DNA of 64,000 bases from a virus: IMG/VR virus record IMGVR_UViG_3300021952_000001, positions 50,356 through 114,355 of that record; one strand, 5' to 3'. Position numbers and translations under genes: made by a program. The notes under the pieces are model-generated. The model saw nothing but the letters and a program-made list of their open reading frames with translations, ran no database searches and was not told the DNA's origin. Positions 1-8,137 of this stretch are shown here, piece by piece. Numbering within the stretch: the stretch's first letter is position 1; the number at the start of each line of letters is the position of its first letter.

Positions 1-708
1 TACCAAGAAGCTTTTGATGCCATATTTGTAAAAGGAGTTAATCCTAAAGATTACTTCGGTACTTACAATCAAGTAGTTGATTTTGCTGAGATGGATTTAG
101 CTGATGAAAATAATCAAGTTAGAATTATCAAACAAGCACTTACTGATCAAGGATTTGATCCTGAAGATGTAGAAACAGAAGTTGAAAGACTTAAAAACTA
201 TGGAGATCTAGAAAGTGTTGCAGCTAAACATCATAAGGTATTGGTTAAAAAAGAAGCAGCTAAGCTTCAACAAATGGAATCTAAAGCTCAGCAAGAGTTA
301 CAACAAAAGCAAGCAATTAGAAACCAATATATTACAAATGTTCAATCTATCCTACAGGATAAAGTGAAGAATAAAGAGTTTGATGGTATTCCTATCAATC
401 CAAAAATAGCAGGCGAACTACAAGACTTCTTATTAGTTGATAAGTGGAAAACTCCTTCAGGAGAAACTCTTACAGACTTTGATCGTGCTATTTTGGATAT
501 GAAGAAACCAGAGAACCACGAGATGAAAGTTAAGGTGGGTCTTATTCTAAAAATGTTAGAAAAAGATCCTACATTATCAACCATACAAAGAACAGGTGTG
601 ACTAAAAAGTCTAATCAGTTATTTGGAGAAGTTGCTAGACAGGTTTCTAAAGCTAAGAGTAGCGGAGGTCCTGGTTCAAAAGCTGACCCTAAATCATGGT
701 TCTTATAA
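1..708 (+). CDS. Scaffold-like head assembly protein, 5' end outside window
   Basis: The reading frame is open from base 1, so the true start lies upstream; 235 residues are visible. They are almost all helical and charged, with a Lys/Gln/Glu-rich coiled-coil stretch in the middle (around bases 240-330), and the tail is a flexible Gly/Ser/Lys segment ending SWFL. It lies directly upstream of the major capsid gene, where phages usually keep the scaffold protein. That position and the coiled coil are the only grounds for the call; no catalytic motif is seen. A portal-associated or head-cargo protein is possible instead. Confidence 0.5.
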   Translation, partial: YQEAFDAIFVKGVNPKDYFGTYNQVVDFAEMDLADENNQVRIIKQALTDQGFDPEDVETEVERLKNYGDLESVAAKHHKVLVKKEAAKLQQMESKAQQELQQKQAIRNQYITNVQSILQDKVKNKEFDGIPINPKIAGELQDFLLVDKWKTPSGETLTDFDRAILDMKKPENHEMKVKVGLILKMLEKDPTLSTIQRTGVTKKSNQLFGEVARQVSKAKSSGGPGSKADPKSWFL

Positions 709-742
709 CAAACATATTAATAATTAACAAATTCGAATAAAA

Positions 743-2296
743 ATGGCAGTTCAAACAATCCCTGGGTTAACTGGTTTTACTTACGCTCGTGTTGCCTCTA
801 TGGACAAACGTGCAGTAGGAAAACTTACTGACTCAAATCACTTAGAGTCTTTTCACTCTACTGAGCCTGCTGACTATGATAAAAAAATCATCAGTCTGTA
901 TACGCAAAGCTCATTGTACAGTAACGACTTCTTGGACATGATCAACAAGAGCACTCCTTATTACATTGATAATAACAGTGACGCTTGGAAATGGCAAGTA
1001 GCAGTTCCTTACAAATTCCCTAAAATTATCGATGTTCCTAGTTCTACTCAACAATTGTTGAAACCAGGTATCGATGGTCAAGAATTTCAATTAGTAATTG
1101 ATACTAATGAGTTTTCTAAAAATGCAATTGTATCTGTAGGTACTCGTCAGTACGGTCCTAGATTCTATGTAATCAAAGATCCTGTGCCTTGGAATGCTGG
1201 TTACTTGTATACATTTAACTTGGTAACTGATAACCCAACAGTTGATTTCGTAACTCCAAATTTCTTACAAGTAGGTATTGAGTTAGAATTGGTTGATGCT
1301 GCTATCGGTGAGTTTGATCAAGACTTATTAGGTCTTCCTCGTTTAGGTGAGCAAATCACTATGTTTGAATCTTTAGGTTCTGCATATGGATATGAGCACA
1401 AAATCACAGAATGGGCTGATGACAAAATGATGAGAGATGCTGGTGGTAAACCATTAGATATCTTGGTATATGCTCCACAAAGACGTAACCAATTACCTTT
1501 AACTCGTAATGATGTTAAATGGGAACCGTTCATCGAGTTCTGGATGCGTAAATCTATGTTAGAATTGAAAGTTAAACGTATGATCTGGGCTAAACCTGGA
1601 ACAGTTAAAACTAATGGTTCTAAACAAGAAGTTAAACGTACATCTGCAGGTGTTTACCACAGAATGCGTAACAACGGAAACTTGGTACAATACAACCGTG
1701 GAGAATTCTCTGCTAACTTGATTCGTTCAGTATTTGGAGATTTGTTCTACAGAAGAGTAGATGTTAAAGACCGTAGAGTTAAAATGTACACTAATGAGGC
1801 TGGATTCGATGTATTCCAACAAGCTCTTAAAACTGATGCATTAAATTCAGGTCTTACTTTCATGGCTGATTCTGGAAACAGATACATGCAAGGAGAAGGA
1901 CAACATATCACTTACAACTTTGCATTTGATGCAATGGTAACTCGTGAGACTGGACGTGTTGAATTGATTCACTTGAAAGAATTAGATTTACCTCAAACTA
2001 ACTTAGAGTTTGGACAAAACAAAAAATCTACTCCAGTATTTATGGTGTTTGATGTTTCTCCAATGTCTGATGGTTCAATGGTGAACAACATCCGTGAAGT
2101 TCGTATGAAAGGTGCGCCTTCTATGACTTGGGGTTATATTGATGGTACTCGTCACCACTTAGGTTTTGCTAAGTCTCAAGGTATGAGTTCAGCTAACAAA
2201 TTCCCAGGATACGAAATCTGGATGAAAGACAGATGTGATGTATTCATTGAAGATTTATCAAGAACTGTATTGATCGAAGAGATCCCACAATTCTAA
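743..2296 (+). CDS. Major capsid protein, crAss-like
   Basis: This 517-residue protein resembles crAss-like major capsid proteins in length and in recognisable segments: GTRQYGPRFYVIKDPVPWN (about residues 133-151), VTDNPTVDF, and the stretch GEFDQDLLGLPRLG near residues 190-205. It would form the icosahedral shell. The gene uses more C-ending codons (AAC, TTC, TAC) than most neighbours, as expected for a very highly expressed phage gene. A strong stem-loop follows the stop codon. The scaffold-like gene lies just upstream. The identification is by recognised sequence pattern and position, not by a search. Confidence 0.85.
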   Translation: MAVQTIPGLTGFTYARVASMDKRAVGKLTDSNHLESFHSTEPADYDKKIISLYTQSSLYSNDFLDMINKSTPYYIDNNSDAWKWQVAVPYKFPKIIDVPSSTQQLLKPGIDGQEFQLVIDTNEFSKNAIVSVGTRQYGPRFYVIKDPVPWNAGYLYTFNLVTDNPTVDFVTPNFLQVGIELELVDAAIGEFDQDLLGLPRLGEQITMFESLGSAYGYEHKITEWADDKMMRDAGGKPLDILVYAPQRRNQLPLTRNDVKWEPFIEFWMRKSMLELKVKRMIWAKPGTVKTNGSKQEVKRTSAGVYHRMRNNGNLVQYNRGEFSANLIRSVFGDLFYRRVDVKDRRVKMYTNEAGFDVFQQALKTDALNSGLTFMADSGNRYMQGEGQHITYNFAFDAMVTRETGRVELIHLKELDLPQTNLEFGQNKKSTPVFMVFDVSPMSDGSMVNNIREVRMKGAPSMTWGYIDGTRHHLGFAKSQGMSSANKFPGYEIWMKDRCDVFIEDLSRTVLIEEIPQF

Positions 2297-2310
2297 TAAA
2301 TAAGAATTCC

Positions 2311-2357
2311 GAGAAAGATCCCCTCATCCCCACTCCCTCCTAGAGGGGATCAATCTC
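2311..2357 (+). terminator. Long stem-loop downstream of capsid gene
   Basis: GAGA-AA-GATCCCCTC (2311-2325) pairs with GAGGGGATC-AA-TCTC (2343-2357): nine pairs, an A-A internal loop and four more pairs, around a C-rich 17-base loop. There is no U tract behind it, so it may protect or process the 3' end of the capsid mRNA rather than act as an ordinary intrinsic terminator. Confidence 0.6.
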
Positions 2358-2409
2358 AATCATAGACTTAGTAAAGCCTCTTATGTTTTAACATAATGTA
2401 ACTAAGTTA

Positions 2410-2464
2410 TAGAGTGATGGATTAGGCATTTCCTGATTGCATTCCCTTCGATGGGAACACTCTA
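2410..2464 (+). ncRNA. tRNA-like three-way RNA element (candidate)
   Basis: TAGAGTG (2410-2416) pairs with CACTCTA (2458-2464) as a seven-pair acceptor-like stem. The hairpin TTCCC-TTCGAT-GGGAA (2442-2457) abuts its 3' strand exactly as a T arm does, with a T-loop-like sequence. Between them lies one hairpin, ATTAGG-CATTT-CCTGAT (2421-2437, one T-G pair). Only one arm stands where a tRNA has D and anticodon arms. It ends five bases before a true tRNA. It may be a decayed tRNA or a tRNA mimic; the fold was drawn by eye. Confidence 0.45.
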
Positions 2465-2469
2465 CAAAT

Positions 2470-2543
2470 CGTGTGGTAGAGCAGTTGGTTAGCTTGCTGG
2501 ACTCATAATCCAGAGGTCGTAGGTTCGAGTCCTACCCACGCAA
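2470..2543 (+). tRNA. tRNA-Met (CAU), initiator type
   Basis: The cloverleaf is complete: acceptor 2470-2476/2536-2542, D stem GAGC/GCTT, anticodon stem CTGGA/TCCAG with loop CTCATAA (anticodon CAT at 2504-2506), variable loop AGGTC, T stem GTAGG/CCTAC with loop TTCGAGT. Two marks of bacterial initiator tRNA are present: an unpaired C1-A72 and a purine-pyrimidine pair at 11-24 (A-T). The third mark, three G-C pairs in the anticodon stem, is only two-thirds kept (G-C, G-C, A-T). CCA is not encoded. Similarity to bacterial fMet tRNA runs along the whole molecule. Confidence 0.93.
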
Positions 2544-2579
2544 CTAAAATAAACCAAACATTATTAATTAAACTACATT

Positions 2580-3548
2580 ATGGGTAAATTAGGAAAGATC
2601 TCTACAATCAAAAGAGAGTATACCACTTCTCAATTGCAAACAATGCAAAGTGGGTTGGCACAGAAAGGATTAACTAGAATTCCTGGTACAGGAGTTTTTA
2701 AGTATCCTTACAAAGAATTAGATGGTAAGTATAGAACAGGATTAGATCCAGATGCTGCTTACATTAGACGAATTGCAGATCCAACTGAAAGAGAATTAGA
2801 AACTGAAAGAGTTACTAATCTACGAGCTAAACTTGAAGCTGATCTAGGTGATATTGATCTTGGTCCACGTTCTAAGTTCTGGAACTATGGATTATCAACT
2901 TCTACAGAAGATCAATCTCATGTGCAGCCAGTTAAATTGTTAGATGGTGATAACTATTATGATCTTTCTATTCCGTTTCAAGAACTTGCTTTTGCATGGT
3001 TGAGAGTACATCCTACTATTGCTTCTTCATACCAAGCTTGGGAAAGAGGAGATTATCCTGCAGATACTCAATTCTACATTGTAGATGATGAGATTGAAAA
3101 TGCAGTGGTCTTCAAGAAAAAACAATTGATCAACAAAGCTATTGTTAAGTTTGATGCAATGACTCCTGAGAAAAAACGTAAAGTGGGTAGATTATTAGGT
3201 CTTCCAGTTACAGAGGATACAAAAGAAGAAGTTGTATACAACCAAGTAGATAACATGTTGAAACAATCAGAATTTAAGTCTGGTGCTTTCCAAGGATTAA
3301 ATCCTGTAGAAGTATTCAACAGATTTGCTGACATGAAGGAAAATTTACTCCATATTAAAGATTTAGTTAAACAAGCTATTGCTCATTCAATTTATAGAGT
3401 TAAACCAAGTGGTAAAGTTTATGAAGGTGAATTTGAAATTGCTAAAGATGAAGAAGATCTTATCAAGTTCTTAGCTGATGATGACCATCAAGATGAGTTA
3501 CTTGTATTAGAAGGAAAACTAAAAACTAAAAAACTAGCTTCTGTTTAA
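2580..3548 (+). CDS. Virion structural protein, unknown role
   Basis: I do not recognise a family in this 322-residue protein. It is soluble-looking, mixed helix and strand, with no signal peptide or membrane segment, a Lys-rich helical middle (about residues 180-215) and an acidic stretch near the end (EIAKDEEDLIKFLADDDHQDE). It follows the capsid gene and tRNA and precedes the connector-like gene, so a head-completion or auxiliary capsid role is likely by position. A stem-loop overlaps its stop codon. Confidence 0.6.
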   Translation: MGKLGKISTIKREYTTSQLQTMQSGLAQKGLTRIPGTGVFKYPYKELDGKYRTGLDPDAAYIRRIADPTERELETERVTNLRAKLEADLGDIDLGPRSKFWNYGLSTSTEDQSHVQPVKLLDGDNYYDLSIPFQELAFAWLRVHPTIASSYQAWERGDYPADTQFYIVDDEIENAVVFKKKQLINKAIVKFDAMTPEKKRKVGRLLGLPVTEDTKEEVVYNQVDNMLKQSEFKSGAFQGLNPVEVFNRFADMKENLLHIKDLVKQAIAHSIYRVKPSGKVYEGEFEIAKDEEDLIKFLADDDHQDELLVLEGKLKTKKLASV

Positions 3549-3560
3549 GGAGCTAGTTTT
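3530..3560 (+). terminator. Stem-loop across a stop codon, terminator-like
   Basis: AAAACTAGCT (3530-3539) pairs perfectly with AGCTAGTTTT (3551-3560) around an 11-base loop that holds the TAA of the preceding gene. The T run is part of the stem, so termination may be partial. Confidence 0.55.
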
Positions 3561-3576
3561 ATAAATATACAAGCAT

Positions 3577-4308
3577 ATGATACCAGTAGATAGTTTATTA
3601 TACAAGATTGATCAAAAACTAAATAAACTATCAACTAATGAGCACCAACAGATTCAACTAGAAGACAAAATCTTAGCTCTGAATGAGGCTCAGATAAAGT
3701 TGATAAAACAAAAAGTTGATGGCATTAGTGCTGCAAATGCAATGGGAATGGATGCTTTTAAGAAGCGTTATGAAGACCTACAAAGTCTTGTAATGAATTA
3801 TGATCATCAACCATTACCTTTAGTATTGAAGGATGCTAATTTAAATCAATGGGCTGCTAATGTACATACATTAGAACCAAAGTATATGTTCTACGTTGAT
3901 AGCTATGCATTAGCTGATAAAGGTAGATGTATAGATAGACAGATCTGGATTAATCGAGATCTAGCTAAACACGGAGATTTACAGTTCATACTAAACAATG
4001 AACATTACAAACCTTCATTTGAATATCAAGAAACATTTAACTTTCTTGCTTCTGATGAGATAAGTATATTCACTGATGGAACTTTCACTCCAAAGACATT
4101 ACAAATAATGTATATGCGTTATCCTGATTATATTAATAAAGAAGGATATATTATGTTAGATGGAACACCTTCTTTTGATCAAGACTGTGAACTTGAAACA
4201 TATCTAGAGGATGAATTATTAGATTTAACAGTTCAAAACCTAGCAATGTATACTGAGAATCAATCTGCTGTACAAAATGCAGCATATAGGATTCAAACAA
4301 ACGAATAA
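3577..4308 (+). CDS. Head-tail connector-like protein
   Basis: The 243-residue product starts with a coiled-coil helix (about residues 1-70), then a beta-rich middle, and ends in a pattern typical of phage connector/adaptor proteins: a strand IMYMRYPDYIN, a short turn, an acidic segment, then a long C-terminal helix (LEDELLDLTVQNLAMYTEN) that would line a ring. This resembles P22 gp4/HK97 gp6-type adaptors in layout only. Position between head and tail genes agrees. It could also be another ring protein of the crAss-like tail. Confidence 0.5.
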   Translation: MIPVDSLLYKIDQKLNKLSTNEHQQIQLEDKILALNEAQIKLIKQKVDGISAANAMGMDAFKKRYEDLQSLVMNYDHQPLPLVLKDANLNQWAANVHTLEPKYMFYVDSYALADKGRCIDRQIWINRDLAKHGDLQFILNNEHYKPSFEYQETFNFLASDEISIFTDGTFTPKTLQIMYMRYPDYINKEGYIMLDGTPSFDQDCELETYLEDELLDLTVQNLAMYTENQSAVQNAAYRIQTNE

Positions 4309-4332
4309 ACTATTAATTTAAATAAATAAACA

Positions 4333-5430
4333 ATGGCTGATTTTTCATTAACCACGTTATTCGTGGTGCCAGTAGGACAGACTGTTCTTCCTAGCTCTGG
4401 TTCGACACAAGATCTTACTGCAGGTCAAGTAGGTATCTTCAACAGCAATTATGCAACTGTTAACGCAGGAACTATTGCAGCATCTCCTTATTTCTACGTT
4501 GCACAAGGTAGAGCTAACACTTACTTGCAAGGATCTAAAAGATCTGACAAAATTGCTAGTAATGGTTCTAACGTAACTGAATGGTACAAAGTATCAGGAA
4601 CTACAACTGCAAATGTTCAAGTTACAGATGTAACAGATTTTAATGTACAAGCAGGTGAGGATATCACTTTGACTTTACGTGCTCACTCAAGCTACTTGGA
4701 TACATTGTACTTCAATGGATTTACACGTTCAGTAACTGTAGCTGCTGCATGTTTAGAGTGTGGTGGTGATCCATGTGCTAGTGTTGATGTAAATGCATTA
4801 ATTGATGCTTTGATTGCAAAATTAGAAGCTCAAGCTCCAGGTACTAACCCTGACAACATTTCATTGAACCAATTTTATACATTTGAAAATGTAGGTGGTA
4901 CAATTTTACGTATTACTGGTAAACCATTAACTGCATATGGACAACCATGTGATGTAGCTGCTTTTCCTTACGAATATGACAGAATGTATTTCCGTACTTT
5001 CGTATATGCTGGACCTGCTACAACTGCTGACTTTATTGTTGCTGACAACTGTAACATTGTTGCTACAGCTACTGTAACTCAAGAAGCTTCTTACCCAACA
5101 GGTGTATCTGCAGAGATTGCACAATTGGAGAAAAACTTCTACAGCTACCAAGCTGGTTACTTGAAACATTTATATAGAATGAATGGTTACAATGAGAACT
5201 TTGAGTCTTATGTAGCTGCTGGTATCGCTTATGATACATTTTATATCAAATTCAACGAGTACAACAAAGGTGCTTATGTATGGGGTGATTATATCCATGA
5301 AGATGCTACTGTAATTATTGCTGTTCCAGTTAACTCAATGCTTACAAGTTCTCTTCAAAGTACGTTAGAAGCTGCTTTAGGTGCTCTTCCAAGCCCTTCT
5401 TCAACTACTACTACTACTACAACTATGTAA
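4333..5430 (+). CDS. Abundant virion protein with poly-Thr C-terminus
   Basis: This 365-residue protein has no family I can name. It is beta-rich, with a Cys cluster (CLECGGDPC, about residues 138-146) that splits an N-terminal domain from a C-terminal one, and it ends in a run of threonines. Like the capsid gene it favours C-ending codons, unlike its neighbours, and a very stable hairpin follows it. Both suggest high expression, so a major head-decoration or tail protein is likely. The N-terminal pattern (VGIFNSNYATV) recalls repeat-forming phage structural proteins, but this is weak. Confidence 0.6.
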   Translation: MADFSLTTLFVVPVGQTVLPSSGSTQDLTAGQVGIFNSNYATVNAGTIAASPYFYVAQGRANTYLQGSKRSDKIASNGSNVTEWYKVSGTTTANVQVTDVTDFNVQAGEDITLTLRAHSSYLDTLYFNGFTRSVTVAAACLECGGDPCASVDVNALIDALIAKLEAQAPGTNPDNISLNQFYTFENVGGTILRITGKPLTAYGQPCDVAAFPYEYDRMYFRTFVYAGPATTADFIVADNCNIVATATVTQEASYPTGVSAEIAQLEKNFYSYQAGYLKHLYRMNGYNENFESYVAAGIAYDTFYIKFNEYNKGAYVWGDYIHEDATVIIAVPVNSMLTSSLQSTLEAALGALPSPSSTTTTTTTM

Positions 5431-5462
5431 TCCATAGAAGGTAGAAAATTTTAACAATAACC

Positions 5463-5503
5463 TATGCCAGGGGAAAGAGGATAACTCATATTCCTCTGGC
5501 ATA
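5463..5503 (+). terminator. Strong 13-pair stem-loop terminator
   Basis: TATGCCAGGGGAA (5463-5475) pairs with TTCCTCTGGCATA (5491-5503) over 13 positions with one G-T pair, followed by an AT-rich TTTATTT. It lies between a presumed abundant virion gene and the next gene and probably ends or protects that message. Confidence 0.7.
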
Positions 5504-5517
5504 TTTATTTAAACAAC

Positions 5518-6081
5518 ATGGCAGATTTAAAACTAGATATAATTGTAGTTCCTACATATAATGTATTTAACTTAGCAATTATGGATGCTTCTACATATCC
5601 TGATGATCCACCTTTGGTATCAGGTGCAACTATTGATATAGATGTACCAGGATTTGGTTTAGTAAGCTTACCATTCATAGTTGGTGAATTGAATATATTT
5701 ACATCATCAAATCTTGGCATAAGTGCTGTTGGTGTGAGTGAACCTCTCCCTGATGGAATATATCATTTAAGATATTCTATTGCACCAGCTACAACTAATT
5801 TTGTTGAGAAAACAATTATTCGTGTAGATAAACTACAAGAGAAGTTTGATGAAGCTTTTATGAAACTTGATATGATGGAATGTGATAGAGCTATTAAGAC
5901 ACAAGCAAAAGTGGATCTTAATACTGTATATTTCTTTATTCAAGGATCAATAGCAGCAGCTAACAACTGTGCTGAGGTAGAGGCTAACAAATTGTACACT
6001 CAAGCAAATAAAATGTTAAATAACTTTATAAAAACCAATTGTGGTTGTTCAGGTAACAACTATCAAGTAAACTTTTACTAA
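5518..6081 (+). CDS. Small virion-associated protein, unknown
   Basis: The 187-residue protein begins with a beta-rich domain (residues 1-105; LKLDIIVVPTYNVFNLAI and an FGLVSLPF strand) and continues into a helical C-terminal half that ends in CGCSG. The pattern of a beta domain followed by helices with scattered Cys residues recalls small connector or decoration proteins, but I cannot name it. It heads a short run of Cys-containing small genes. No signal peptide is present. Confidence 0.6.
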   Translation: MADLKLDIIVVPTYNVFNLAIMDASTYPDDPPLVSGATIDIDVPGFGLVSLPFIVGELNIFTSSNLGISAVGVSEPLPDGIYHLRYSIAPATTNFVEKTIIRVDKLQEKFDEAFMKLDMMECDRAIKTQAKVDLNTVYFFIQGSIAAANNCAEVEANKLYTQANKMLNNFIKTNCGCSGNNYQVNFY

Positions 6082-6082
6082 T

Positions 6083-6181
6083 ATGGCAACTTGTAATTCA
6101 TGTGGAGCTAATGTGGGATGTGGATGTAACTTAAACAAAAGTGGACAATGCGCAGCCTGTGCTTCTAAAGTAAATAAATAA
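6083..6181 (+). CDS. Cys-rich 32-residue microprotein
   Basis: The start codon lies one base after the previous stop. The 32 residues contain six cysteines as C-x2-C, C-x-C and C-x2-C (CNSCGANVGCGC, then CAAC), a zinc-ribbon-like or disulfide-rich spacing. Tight gene spacing on both sides and the ordered Cys pattern argue that it is real. Its function is unknown; a metal-binding accessory virion protein is a guess. Confidence 0.55.
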   Translation: MATCNSCGANVGCGCNLNKSGQCAACASKVNK

Positions 6182-6187
6182 TAAATT

Positions 6188-7102
6188 ATGTTATCACCTA
6201 GATTAACAAATTGTGTTGAGTGTTCAACTATACCAGTTTTATTAAACAATATAGATTGTAAACTTGCAGAGATGGCTAATAATTTATATAACAATGTTAT
6301 ATTAATGCTTAACCAACCTGTTCAAGGAAATACAATTATTGATCTATTGAACTACAGAAGAATACTTACTTTCAAGTATTGTAATCCAGATTATGCTGGA
6401 TGTTATACAGTACCAATGATTGCTAGTAGAATTAAAATTCTAACAGCTGGATGTAAAACTATTCCATGTCAACCATGTATGGAACCACTTACAACAACTA
6501 GTACTTCTAGTACCAGTACCAGTACCAGTACCAGTACATCAACTAGTACAAGTACAACAACAACTACCACTACAACAGATCCATATTATTACTATATAGC
6601 TAATTTATATGCATGTCCTAATTGTGATACTCCTAGTGGTACTGATACAATAATTAAATCAGTATCTCCTTTAACTATTGGAAATTGGATTCCTTGGGTT
6701 AGTGGTGGTAATGTTTATATGTTCAATGTATTGTCTGTAACAAGTCCTTTTTATATGGCAACATTTATTGATGCTGGTGGAGAAATTACAACCTGTGGTT
6801 GTCCGACAACTACAACTACTACTACCACAATTGCAGGTCCTACTATTAACATAGGACTAGATGTATCATCTGGATGTAATATACTTACTCCAATTAGTGG
6901 AACATTTGATGGTGGTACTTTTTGTACTTCTTCAACTATAACTTCATTAGGACTTCCATTTAGTGATTATATAGGATCACCTGATACATATGTATCATTT
7001 TTTGTATCTGATGGTAGTGGTCAATATAGAGAGGTACTCAATCCTGCAATAGGTGAACATACAGCAACAATTATAGGACCTTGTTCAACTTGTCCAGTAT
7101 AA
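6188..7102 (+). CDS. Modular virion protein with two Thr-rich linkers
   Basis: The 304 residues read as three beads on a string. A helical N-terminal anchor (residues 1-98, several Cys) is followed by a pure Ser/Thr linker (about 99-130), a small beta domain with a CPNC motif (131-205), a second Thr linker (207-215) and a C-terminal beta domain ending CSTCPV. The same linker type appears in at least nine other genes here. The product is likely a small head or tail fibre or decoration protein. The role is inferred from architecture. Confidence 0.65.
   Translation: MLSPRLTNCVECSTIPVLLNNIDCKLAEMANNLYNNVILMLNQPVQGNTIIDLLNYRRILTFKYCNPDYAGCYTVPMIASRIKILTAGCKTIPCQPCMEPLTTTSTSSTSTSTSTSTSTSTSTTTTTTTTDPYYYYIANLYACPNCDTPSGTDTIIKSVSPLTIGNWIPWVSGGNVYMFNVLSVTSPFYMATFIDAGGEITTCGCPTTTTTTTTIAGPTINIGLDVSSGCNILTPISGTFDGGTFCTSSTITSLGLPFSDYIGSPDTYVSFFVSDGSGQYREVLNPAIGEHTATIIGPCSTCPV
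6509..6536 (+). repeat. Tandem hexamer repeat in Thr-Ser linker
   Basis: Four to five exact copies of AGTACC lie in tandem inside the Ser/Thr linker coding region. Slippage here would change linker length by two residues without breaking the frame. Confidence 0.8.
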
Positions 7103-7131
7103 TAAATTAATAATATATAAATAAAAATAAA

Positions 7132-7356
7132 ATGAGTTGTACCAATTGCTTTAATGGTTGTGCTGAAACAACTTCAGATCAATGTGTAAAATATACAGGA
7201 ATAGACATTCCTGAATTAGGTATTGTCAAAGGTGACCCTTTAGCTGCTGTGTTGCAAAGTATCAATGATGCCATTATAGCGCTACAGATAGCTATTACAA
7301 CAACAACTACTACCACTGTGGCACCAACTACCACAACAACTACTACTAGTGCTTAA
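7132..7356 (+). CDS. Short Cys-containing protein with poly-Thr tail
   Basis: The 74-residue protein opens with a Cys-rich segment (MSCTNCFNGC), has a short helix (residues 40-60, LQSINDAIIALQIAI) and ends in a threonine tract. The helix LEMALIKIDQAIC near the start of the first collagen-like fibre protein (gene starting 41412) is similar, suggesting a shared virion-binding or trimerisation module. With no C-terminal domain after the linker, it may be a bare anchor or a shortened fibre. Confidence 0.55.
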   Translation: MSCTNCFNGCAETTSDQCVKYTGIDIPELGIVKGDPLAAVLQSINDAIIALQIAITTTTTTTVAPTTTTTTTSA

Positions 7357-7367
7357 AACCAAAGAAT

Positions 7368-7952
7368 ATGACAGTATTAATAACATTAACAACGGCAGGA
7401 ACAGATTCTGGTCCTTTTAGTTTATATTCAAATCTAGATGGATTTGTTACACCATTTGAAACAGGTGTAAGTAGATTTGCATTAGAAGCTGGATATACAT
7501 CTACACTTGTTCCAGATTTTACAGCCACTGTAAGAGTTAAATCTACAGGAGCATGTACAAACTATACAGATTTGCCTATTACAGGTACAACCACAACTAC
7601 AAGTAGTAGTACCACTACAAGTACAACTACTATCCCTGCTTATGTGTTTAGTAATGGTACAATCTTAAGTAAAGCATCTAGTTCAGGAACTGTTACAGAA
7701 ACTATAACAGGAACATTAACTGTAAACTCAGGACCTGCAGTATTTCATGCAAGAATAAATGTAAATACTGGTGATTCAGGATATGTTAATTTTACAGTGA
7801 GTGGTATTGATGCTAGTATAATTTCTAGATCTGGATCAGGTATTAGTGATGGTCCAAGTTTCTCTGTACCTGTAGGAGTATATTCTTATTCATTAAGAGT
7901 AGATGCAACAAGTGCACCTGTATTTACAGTAGTGACTGGAGAAATTGTATAA
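7368..7952 (+). CDS. Two-domain small fibre-like protein with Thr linker
   Basis: The 194 residues comprise an N-terminal beta domain (1-68), a Ser/Thr linker (about 74-88) and a C-terminal beta sandwich. The N-terminal domain matches the start of the protein at 16465: both show I-x-L-T, then GPF-x-(L/I)-Y, a G-V/Y strand, and a final I/V-x-S-x-G-x-C. Reuse of this domain in two genes points to a common attachment site on the virion. It ends the first structural transcription unit, just before a strong terminator. Confidence 0.6.
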   Translation: MTVLITLTTAGTDSGPFSLYSNLDGFVTPFETGVSRFALEAGYTSTLVPDFTATVRVKSTGACTNYTDLPITGTTTTTSSSTTTSTTTIPAYVFSNGTILSKASSSGTVTETITGTLTVNSGPAVFHARINVNTGDSGYVNFTVSGIDASIISRSGSGISDGPSFSVPVGVYSYSLRVDATSAPVFTVVTGEIV

Positions 7953-7994
7953 TATATTTCAGTAGGTTTGTTGGTTTTCTTACTGAACATAATT

Positions 7995-8026
7995 CCTCAG
8001 TGTAATATTTTACACTGGGGTTTTTT
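7995..8026 (+). terminator. Rho-independent terminator
   Basis: CCTCAGTGTAA (7995-8005) pairs with TTACACTGGGG (8010-8020), 11 pairs with one T-G, loop TATT, then six T. A weaker hairpin (TCAGTAGG with CTTACTGA, 7959-7986) comes just before it. Together they close the first structural unit. Confidence 0.9.
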
Positions 8027-8030
8027 GTTT

Positions 8031-8049
8031 TATAACTATTTTAGTTATA
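8031..8049 (+). terminator. AT-only boundary hairpin
   Basis: TATAACT-ATTTT-AGTTATA is a perfect seven-pair hairpin just after the terminator. A near copy stands at 22098-22116, also at a unit boundary ahead of a promoter. Confidence 0.45.
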
Positions 8050-8075
8050 AATAATAACCTGTCTAATTAAAAATA

Positions 8076-8108
8076 TTTGGAAAGTATAAAAACTATTCTT
8101 TATCTTTA
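8076..8108 (+). promoter_or_regulatory. Bacteroidota-type promoter
   Basis: TTTG (8076-8079), a 21-base spacer and TATCTTTA (8101-8108) match the TTTG/TAnnTTTG consensus except for the last base. It follows a terminator and precedes the gene at 8138, so it probably starts the tail-connector unit. Confidence 0.7.
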
Positions 8109-8137
8109 CCATATTTTTTAACTAAATAGCACTCTAT

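Noticed and set aside
5466-5486. Tiny frame starting ATG in the hairpin after the gene at 4333
   Set aside because: Six codons only, wholly inside the stem-loop.
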